In this document: one piece after another, positions 5,997 through 10,459 of the stretch
Layout of the letters: every line of letters starts with the position of its first letter
Numbering within the stretch: the first letter of the stretch is position 1
Source: Acidobacteriaceae bacterium
GTDB lineage: Bacteria; Acidobacteriota; Terriglobia; Terriglobales; Acidobacteriaceae
Reading direction: 5' to 3'
Length of the DNA stretch: 10,459 nt
NCBI GenBank assembly: GCA_030039895.1
Contig: JASHUR010000302.1
Span: forward strand, 1 to 10,459
The notes under the pieces: model-generated
Seen by the model: the letters and a program-made list of their open reading frames with translations, nothing else
What the model was told of the DNA's origin: nothing
Databases searched by the model: none
Translations under genes and position numbers: made by a program

Positions 5997-7115
5997 TTGC
6001 AACACACGATGAACGCCGAGCGTAGCGCGCTCCCTTTGCATCTTCTGAGCAGGTCGAGATTCCTGGCTTATGTGTCTGCCGCGGTTGTTGGCGCCGGCCT
6101 GTGCATGACGGTCACAGGCTGCCACGGGGGACGCAATCCCGAGGTAGTTGCCACGGTGAACGGCAAGCCGATTCTGCGGTCCGATATGCAAGTGCGCTAT
6201 GAGGAGATGCTGGGCAACTCGCATCAGCAGCCATCCGTCGAGCAGGCCGACATTGTGAAACTGAATATCGTCCACAACCTGATTGACTACGAGATCCTGA
6301 TGCAGCGTGCGGCCAAGCTGCACCTGACGGCGAGCGACGATGAGGTGCAAAGCAAGCTGGATGAGATCAAGGCGCCTTATACTCCGGACGAGTTCAACAA
6401 ATGGCTCGATCAGCAGCACCTGACGCTGGCCAAGCTTAAGGAAGAGATCCGCGGGAATCTGACGGAAGAAAAGCTGTTCAACAAGGAGATCAACTCCCGC
6501 ATCAACGTAACGGATGCGGACATTACGAATTACTACAACGCGCACAAGGCGGACTTTGATCTGATCGAGCCGCAGTACCATATCGCGCAGATTGTGGTGA
6601 CTTCGACTCCCGCTCCGCCGCAGCAGGCAGGCAACCTGCAGAACAGCAAGGCGATGAATGACGCGCAGGCCAAGCGCAAAATTCAGATGCTGTATACCCG
6701 GATTCAAAGCGGCGAGGACTTCGGCATGCTGGCGGCGAATTTCTCCGAGCGTCCGGACAATGCGCAAAGCGGCGGAGATATGGGAATCATCTCTGAATCG
6801 CAACTGAAGTCCGAGCCTGAGGTCTATACCGCGATCAGCAAGCTGAATACGGGCCAGGTGACGCCTGTGTTGCAGTTGTATGAGACTACTCCGACGGGCA
6901 AAAAGCAGGTCGGCTACGCCATTTACAAGCTGTTGGACAAAGAGGCCGCGGGACAGCACGAGCTGAGCGACCCGCGCGTTCAACAGGCGATACGCAGGCA
7001 ATTGCACGATGCCCGCTCGCAGTTGCTGAAAAATGCCTACATTGAAATGCTGCAGGACCAGGCGCGCGTGGTGAATTACTACGCGGAAGAGATCTTCAAA
7101 AACGGCGTTCAGTAA
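5997..7115 (+). CDS. SurA/PpiC-type peptidyl-prolyl cis-trans isomerase lipoprotein
   Basis: A folding factor of the SurA/PrsA type, 372 residues, that would act on proteins in the periplasm. The lipobox VTGC places the acylated Cys at 42, after a hydrophobic segment. Residues ~48-170 are the SurA-like N-terminal chaperone domain (ATVNGKPILRSDMQVRYEEM, then NLIDYEILMQRAAKLHL). The parvulin domain spans ~191-312: QYHIAQIVV, then a 25-residue insertion rich in Gln/Pro, the helix with SGEDFGMLAANFSE, SGGDMGII, and a strand GYAIYKLLD. A C-terminal helix follows. The TTG at 5997 is chosen because AAGGAG at 5984-5989 is 7 bases before it; the ATG at 6009 is too far and the TTG at 5943 lacks a ribosome site. 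The Gfo/Idh gene starts 5 bp after the stop, so they are co-transcribed. Confidence 0.9.
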   Translation: MQHTMNAERSALPLHLLSRSRFLAYVSAAVVGAGLCMTVTGCHGGRNPEVVATVNGKPILRSDMQVRYEEMLGNSHQQPSVEQADIVKLNIVHNLIDYEILMQRAAKLHLTASDDEVQSKLDEIKAPYTPDEFNKWLDQQHLTLAKLKEEIRGNLTEEKLFNKEINSRINVTDADITNYYNAHKADFDLIEPQYHIAQIVVTSTPAPPQQAGNLQNSKAMNDAQAKRKIQMLYTRIQSGEDFGMLAANFSERPDNAQSGGDMGIISESQLKSEPEVYTAISKLNTGQVTPVLQLYETTPTGKKQVGYAIYKLLDKEAAGQHELSDPRVQQAIRRQLHDARSQLLKNAYIEMLQDQARVVNYYAEEIFKNGVQ

Positions 7116-7120
7116 GGGCT

Positions 7121-8113
7121 ATGGTTCGATACGGGATTCTGGGCTTTGGCCATCACGCAGTGCGGCGGTTGATGCAGGGCTTTCGAGGCGCGTCTGAAGC
7201 GAAGCTGGCTGGAATGTGGCGGCGGGACGCAGCCAAGGCCCGTGAGAACGCCCGGGAGTATTCCATTCCGCATGTGTTCGAGACCCCGCTCGAACTCTGC
7301 ACCTCTGCTGAAATCGACGCGGTGTTTGTGGTGTCGCCGGACGCGCTGCATCTGGAGCATGTGCTGCTCGCTGCGCGGCATGGGAAGCACGTGCTGTGCG
7401 AAAAGCCGCTGGCCATGAATGCCGGAGAGGTCGAGCACATGCTTGCGGCGGCAGAACGGCATGGGGTAAGGCTGGGCGTGGCGCAGAATATGCGCTATAA
7501 CCTGAGCCTGGCAAGGATGCGCGAGTGGGTTGCCGATGGCACGGTGGGCAAGCCGGTGTTGGCGCAGGCGCAGTTTGCCTATTCGGCCAAGGGCAGCCCG
7601 CGCACCTGGATTTATGACCCAAAACTCGCGCTGGGCGGACCGATTGGGGACGTCGGCATTCACTGCATTGACGCGTTGCGCTATGTGCTGAGAACCGATG
7701 TATCCGCGGTTGGGACAATGGCGCACGTGGATGCGCACTCGGGTCCGGTTGAGTCGCACGCGGTGGTCGGGCTGGATTTTACTTCGGGTGCAATGGGCGC
7801 TGTGACGGTGACGACGCGCTCCGCCTACCGGACGCTGGTTGAAGTCACCTGCGAGCATGGCGTGATCGTGTGCGAGAACGGGCTCACGGTGGACTTTCCC
7901 GTGGATGTGGTGATGCGGCGAGGCTCCGAGGTCCTGATCAAGGAGACGATCTCCAATGCCGATGCTTACAGCCGCATGCTGGACGGCTTCTCGGCCTGGG
8001 TTGAGGGGCGCGGCGAATTTCTTGCGACGGGTCTCGACGGCCTGCACAACCAACGCGTGCTGGACGCCGCCTACCAGAGCTGGCGCGACGGCGTGCGGAT
8101 CAACCTGGATTAG
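7121..8113 (+). CDS. Gfo/Idh/MocA family NAD(P)-dependent oxidoreductase
   Basis: A cytoplasmic sugar- or inositol-type dehydrogenase of 330 residues; the substrate is unknown. The Rossmann fold opens with YGILGFGHHA (4-13), a GxGxxA dinucleotide loop, followed by the VFVVSPDALHLEHV segment (68-81) and the family signature CEKPLAMN at 93-100 with the catalytic-region Lys95-Pro96. The C-terminal sheet domain contains GGPIGDVGIHCID at 172-184, with the D-x3-H pair Asp177/His181 that usually takes part in catalysis, so the enzyme looks intact. The ATG at 7121 follows the PpiC stop by 5 bp, with TAAGGG overlapping that stop as a close ribosome site; translational coupling is likely. Sitting after a folding lipoprotein is unexpected for this family; a link to cell-envelope sugar metabolism is only a guess. 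A weak hairpin at 8187-8201 follows. Confidence 0.9.
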   Translation: MVRYGILGFGHHAVRRLMQGFRGASEAKLAGMWRRDAAKARENAREYSIPHVFETPLELCTSAEIDAVFVVSPDALHLEHVLLAARHGKHVLCEKPLAMNAGEVEHMLAAAERHGVRLGVAQNMRYNLSLARMREWVADGTVGKPVLAQAQFAYSAKGSPRTWIYDPKLALGGPIGDVGIHCIDALRYVLRTDVSAVGTMAHVDAHSGPVESHAVVGLDFTSGAMGAVTVTTRSAYRTLVEVTCEHGVIVCENGLTVDFPVDVVMRRGSEVLIKETISNADAYSRMLDGFSAWVEGRGEFLATGLDGLHNQRVLDAAYQSWRDGVRINLD

Positions 8114-8128
8114 GGCGGATGCCGGAGC

Positions 8129-8201
8129 GGCTCGGCTCTGGTTCCTGCAAACGTCATCCAGCGGAGAAGCACCGAGCCCGAACCTTCGCCGTCTGGCGGC
8201 G
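8129..8201. terminator. Possible terminator structures between convergent genes
   Basis: The 89-base gap between the oxidoreductase stop and the biotin-carrier stop holds a 7-pair inverted repeat GGCTCGG (8129-8135)/CCGAGCC (8172-8178) with a long 36-base interior containing a CTGG/CCAG pair, and a small hairpin CGCCG-tctgg-CGGCG at 8187-8201 followed by CTTATT. The latter could end transcription coming from the left. Neither is a textbook terminator. Confidence 0.35.
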
Positions 8202-8202
8202 C

Positions 8203-8694
8203 TTATTCAATTACGGCAAGTACATCACCGGAGACAACCGTATCTCCGGCAGAGACTCGTAGTTCCGCGACGCGGCCACTTTTGGGCGACTTGAGCTCGT
8301 TCTGCATTTTCATCGCTTCGATGACAACCACTCCCTGATGGGCCTCAACGAGGTCACCCGGCTGGGCAACGACGCGCACGACTCGACCGGGCATGGATGC
8401 CTTAATCGCCTTCGGCCCGTCGGCTCCGCCTGCGTGCGCGCGCCTGGCCTTGAGGGAGCGCGGGTCATCCAAGCGATAAGCAATGCGCTTTCCGGCCAGG
8501 TGTAATGCGGGTTCGTCCTCATGCTCTTCCAGAACAACTCGCCATGCGCGACCGTCCATGATGACGGAAAGTACGCCGGGGCGCTGTTGCTGTGCGTCAG
8601 CTTCCATGTCCACGCCGTCAATTTTTACGGCATTCGCGCCGGGTGTGTACTCTACGGAACGAGTCTTGCCGTCAATTTCGATATACAGCTTCAA
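8203..8694 (-). CDS. Biotin carboxyl carrier protein of an acyl-CoA carboxylase
   Basis: A 163-residue biotinyl-domain protein that carries the carboxybiotin between the biotin carboxylase and a carboxyltransferase. The biotinyl domain is the last ~70 residues: KASMPGRVVRVVAQPGD at 98-114 and the biotinylation site EAMKMQN at 126-132, with Lys129 the acceptor, then a second hammerhead half ending AVIE. Residues 1-95 form a beta-rich N-terminal part like the linker region of propionyl/methylcrotonyl-CoA carboxylase alpha chains rather than the N-terminus of classic AccB, so this looks like a split alpha chain. Its TTG start (8694) overlaps the TGA of the biotin carboxylase gene in TTGA, with GAGGAGGG 9 bases before it: strong translational coupling. 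It is last on the minus-strand transcript; no carboxyltransferase follows in the window. Confidence 0.9.
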   Translation of the reverse strand: MKLYIEIDGKTRSVEYTPGANAVKIDGVDMEADAQQQRPGVLSVIMDGRAWRVVLEEHEDEPALHLAGKRIAYRLDDPRSLKARRAHAGGADGPKAIKASMPGRVVRVVAQPGDLVEAHQGVVVIEAMKMQNELKSPKSGRVAELRVSAGDTVVSGDVLAVIE

Positions 8695-10235
8695 CGGCGC
8701 AGGCCCTCCTCGCGCGCATTTCGCTTCCAGGAGTTCGCAGGCTGTGCAACCGTTGAAGGGGCAGCGTTGCGATGACTTTCAAACACGGCAGCGGCGATGG
8801 TTGCCAGGGCCGTTTGCTCTTCGCCTTGATTCGAAGGCATAGTCTGGTTGGTCTCAGAGAGCAGGCGGTCGAGATATCCGGTATCAATGCGGGCCGCCTG
8901 AAAGTCCGGGTCTTTAAGGATGCGGCGAAAGAGAGCAAGATTGGTTCGAATACCGCAGATCACATACTCGTCGAGCGCTCGCAGCATGCGCGCAACGGCC
9001 TCTTCGCGAGTGGGAGCATAGGCAATGAGCTTGGACAGCATCGGATCGTAGTCCATCGGCACGGTCCAGCCCTCGTATATGCCGGAGTCTTCACGAATGC
9101 CCGGGCCGCCGGGCTGCAGTAGACGCGTGATTTTGCCGGGCGAGGGAAAGAAGCCGTTGTCCGGATCTTCGGCATAGATGCGACACTCAATGGTGTGGCC
9201 GCGCAGACGGACATCGTCCTGCGCGATTGCCAGCGGCTCACCCTGTGCAATGCGAATCTGCAGATGCACGAGGTCGAGCCCGGTCACGAGCTCAGTGACA
9301 GGGTGCTCAACCTGGAGCCGCGTGTTCATTTCAAGGAAGTAGAAGCTGTCCCGGTCGTCCAGAAGGAACTCGACTGTCCCGGCATTGGTGTATCCGGCGG
9401 ACTTTGCCAGGCGCACCGCCGCTTCGCCCATCTGGCGGCGCAACTCCGCATTGACGACTGCCGAGGGCGCCTCCTCAATTACTTTCTGGTGCCGCCGCTG
9501 GATGGAGCACTCACGCTCGCCAAGGTAAATGCAGTGGCCATGCTCGTCGGCCAGCACCTGAATCTCAATGTGGCGCGGACGATCGATCAGCTTTTCCAGG
9601 TAAACCTCATTTGAGCCGAAAGCGCGCTCCGCCTCGCTCTGCGCCGTCTCAAATGCGGACTTCAAATCCTCCTGCCGAGTGACCATGCGCATGCCTTTGC
9701 CGCCACCTCCCGCAGCGGCCTTCAGCATGACCGGATAGCCAATCTCTGCGGCAAGGTCGAGCGCCTCCTCAAGCGACGCCAGGCCTTTTGTCGAACCCGG
9801 TGTGCGCGGCATTCCGGCTTTGTCCGCGGCTTGCCGAGCGCGGGTCTTGGAGCCGAGCGCGCGCATGGCCGCAGCCGGAGGGCCGATAAACTTGATTTCG
9901 GCCTCCTCGCAGGCCTCGGCGAAATCTGCGTTTTCTGAGAGGAATCCGTATCCGGGGTGTATGGCATCGGCTTGGGCACGGCGCGCAATGTCGAGCAGCA
10001 GGTCGCCGCGCAGGTAGGACTCGGTCGCCGGGGCAGGCCCGAGGCGGTAGGTTTCGTCGGACTCCAGGACATGTGGCGCTGTCCGGTCCACGTCGGAATA
10101 GACCGTGGCGAACGGAATCCCCATCTCGCGGCAGGCGCGTGCAATACGCAGTGCAATCTCTCCGCGATTGGCGATGAGAATCTTCCTGAATGACCGCGAA
10201 TGTGTGTTCGTAGGCAAAGCGCTATTGTATGACAA
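8691..10235 (-). CDS. accC: Biotin carboxylase subunit of acetyl-/acyl-CoA carboxylase
   Basis: The ATP-grasp enzyme that carboxylates biotin on the partner carrier protein using ATP and bicarbonate; 514 residues against ~450 for classic AccC. Order: N-terminal KILIANRGEIA at 18-28, AIHPGYGFLSEN at 91-102, the glycine-rich ATP loop AAAGGGGKGMR at 173-183, GERECSIQRRHQK at 239-251, and the catalytic EMNTRLQVEHPVTE at 302-315, then the C-terminal domain ending near 460 (YLDRLL). The remaining ~50 residues are a poorly conserved tail. The start is uncertain: the frame opens with TTG at 10235, 23 bp after the lptD stop, but a TTG at 10217 is equally possible; neither has a Shine-Dalgarno sequence, and no ATG or GTG lies before the conserved core. 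The enzyme could serve acetyl-, propionyl- or another acyl-CoA; the missing carboxyltransferase would tell. Confidence 0.93.
   Translation of the reverse strand: MSYNSALPTNTHSRSFRKILIANRGEIALRIARACREMGIPFATVYSDVDRTAPHVLESDETYRLGPAPATESYLRGDLLLDIARRAQADAIHPGYGFLSENADFAEACEEAEIKFIGPPAAAMRALGSKTRARQAADKAGMPRTPGSTKGLASLEEALDLAAEIGYPVMLKAAAGGGGKGMRMVTRQEDLKSAFETAQSEAERAFGSNEVYLEKLIDRPRHIEIQVLADEHGHCIYLGERECSIQRRHQKVIEEAPSAVVNAELRRQMGEAAVRLAKSAGYTNAGTVEFLLDDRDSFYFLEMNTRLQVEHPVTELVTGLDLVHLQIRIAQGEPLAIAQDDVRLRGHTIECRIYAEDPDNGFFPSPGKITRLLQPGGPGIREDSGIYEGWTVPMDYDPMLSKLIAYAPTREEAVARMLRALDEYVICGIRTNLALFRRILKDPDFQAARIDTGYLDRLLSETNQTMPSNQGEEQTALATIAAAVFESHRNAAPSTVAQPANSWKRNAREEGLRR
10224..10229 (-). promoter_or_regulatory. 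Candidate -10 box near the biotin carboxylase start
   Basis: On the minus strand TACAAT occupies 10229-10224, one base from the consensus. It is six bases before the TTG at 10217, the same spacing as the box in front of the gene at 2382, so a leaderless start at 10217 is conceivable. No matching -35 box is seen (GTCTTA at the right distance), and transcription from lptD may be enough. Confidence 0.25.
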
Positions 10236-10258
10236 GGGGTCTGGTCTAAGACAGCGGC

Positions 10259-10459
10259 CTAGAAGACGCGTGTTGCCCAGGAGAGGCTGCCTGCTGTTCC
10301 TACGTTGGCGAGCGTGAAGTTGTAGAGATAGGTCGTATGCTCGGGTACGGTTCCAAGCGCGTACCGGCGCACCTCAAAGCTCAACCCGCAACAGTTCCAG
10401 TTATAACTGGTCTGCACGCCGAGGTATTGCGTTCGATCCAGCGTGAAATCGTACCCTGT
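10259..10459 (-). CDS. lptD: LPS-assembly protein LptD, C-terminal end (partial)
   Basis: Only the last 66 residues lie in the window; the gene continues past the right edge. LptD is the outer-membrane beta-barrel that, with LptE, inserts lipopolysaccharide into the outer leaflet. The fragment reads YLGVQTSYNWNCCGLSFE, then RRYALGTV, YLYNFTLANVGTAGSL and a terminal Phe. The adjacent cysteines (23-24 of this fragment) in Y-N-x-x-CCG match the C-terminal Cys pair of LptD, which in Escherichia coli forms disulfides with N-terminal cysteines. Alternating polar/hydrophobic residues and the final aromatic residue fit a last barrel strand. The stop TAG is at 10261-10259. The biotin carboxylase gene follows on the same strand after 23 bp, so they may share a transcript. 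Confidence 0.85.
   Translation of the reverse strand, partial: TGYDFTLDRTQYLGVQTSYNWNCCGLSFEVRRYALGTVPEHTTYLYNFTLANVGTAGSLSWATRVF

Noticed and set aside
5982..7007. Long minus-strand frame opposite the PpiC gene.
   Set aside because: Shadow frame; the plus strand has a lipobox, SurA-like and parvulin domains.
1..10459. CRISPR array, tRNA, rRNA, prophage or defence island.
   Set aside because: No regularly spaced direct repeats, tRNA-like cloverleaf, rRNA sequence or recognisable phage or defence proteins were seen.

Overview
The window looks like a chromosomal segment from a Gram-negative soil-type bacterium. The best guess is an acidobacterium of the Terriglobia (Edaphobacter/Granulicella/Terriglobus type). 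Reasons: the end of an lptD gene (outer membrane present), high GC, frequent TTG/GTG starts, and intergenic mosaic repeats of a type I associate with that group. The taxonomic call is inference; no rRNA gene is present.

Layout. Bases 1-404 hold no intact gene: mosaic repeat sequence, then a decayed C-terminal scrap of a transposase. From 405, a secreted alpha/beta hydrolase of the PAF-acetylhydrolase type is followed by a one-domain cupin whose last ~30 codons run into repeat sequence. Repeat DNA continues to about 2340. A pair on the same strand follows: a small Cys/His-rich secreted protein (2382-2720) and a 427-residue secreted, probably outer-membrane protein of a recognisable but uncharacterised family (2796-4079). 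This pair is C-rich on the coding strand, unlike its neighbours, and repeats of the same family lie on both sides. Next come a hairpin, more repeat sequence, and rpsT (S20) with a clear promoter and terminator.

From 4790 to 8113 are envelope-folding genes: a periplasmic DsbA-like thioredoxin-fold protein, a SurA/PpiC-type peptidyl-prolyl isomerase lipoprotein, and, 5 bp behind it, a Gfo/Idh/MocA oxidoreductase. On the opposite strand, entering from the right edge, are the 3' end of lptD, a biotin carboxylase (accC type), and a biotin carrier protein overlapping it by 4 bp. The two convergent groups meet at 8114-8202.

Functional links: DsbA-like thiol chemistry, PpiC isomerase activity and LptD (whose family needs correct disulfides) all concern outer-membrane protein biogenesis, so this is partly an envelope-assembly neighbourhood. 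The biotin carboxylase and carrier form two of the three parts of an acyl-CoA carboxylase; the carboxyltransferase is not in the window. I see no CRISPR array, tRNA, rRNA, phage genes or defence system. The least explained items are the uncharacterised secreted pair, the repeat-derived cupin tail and the transposase fossil.
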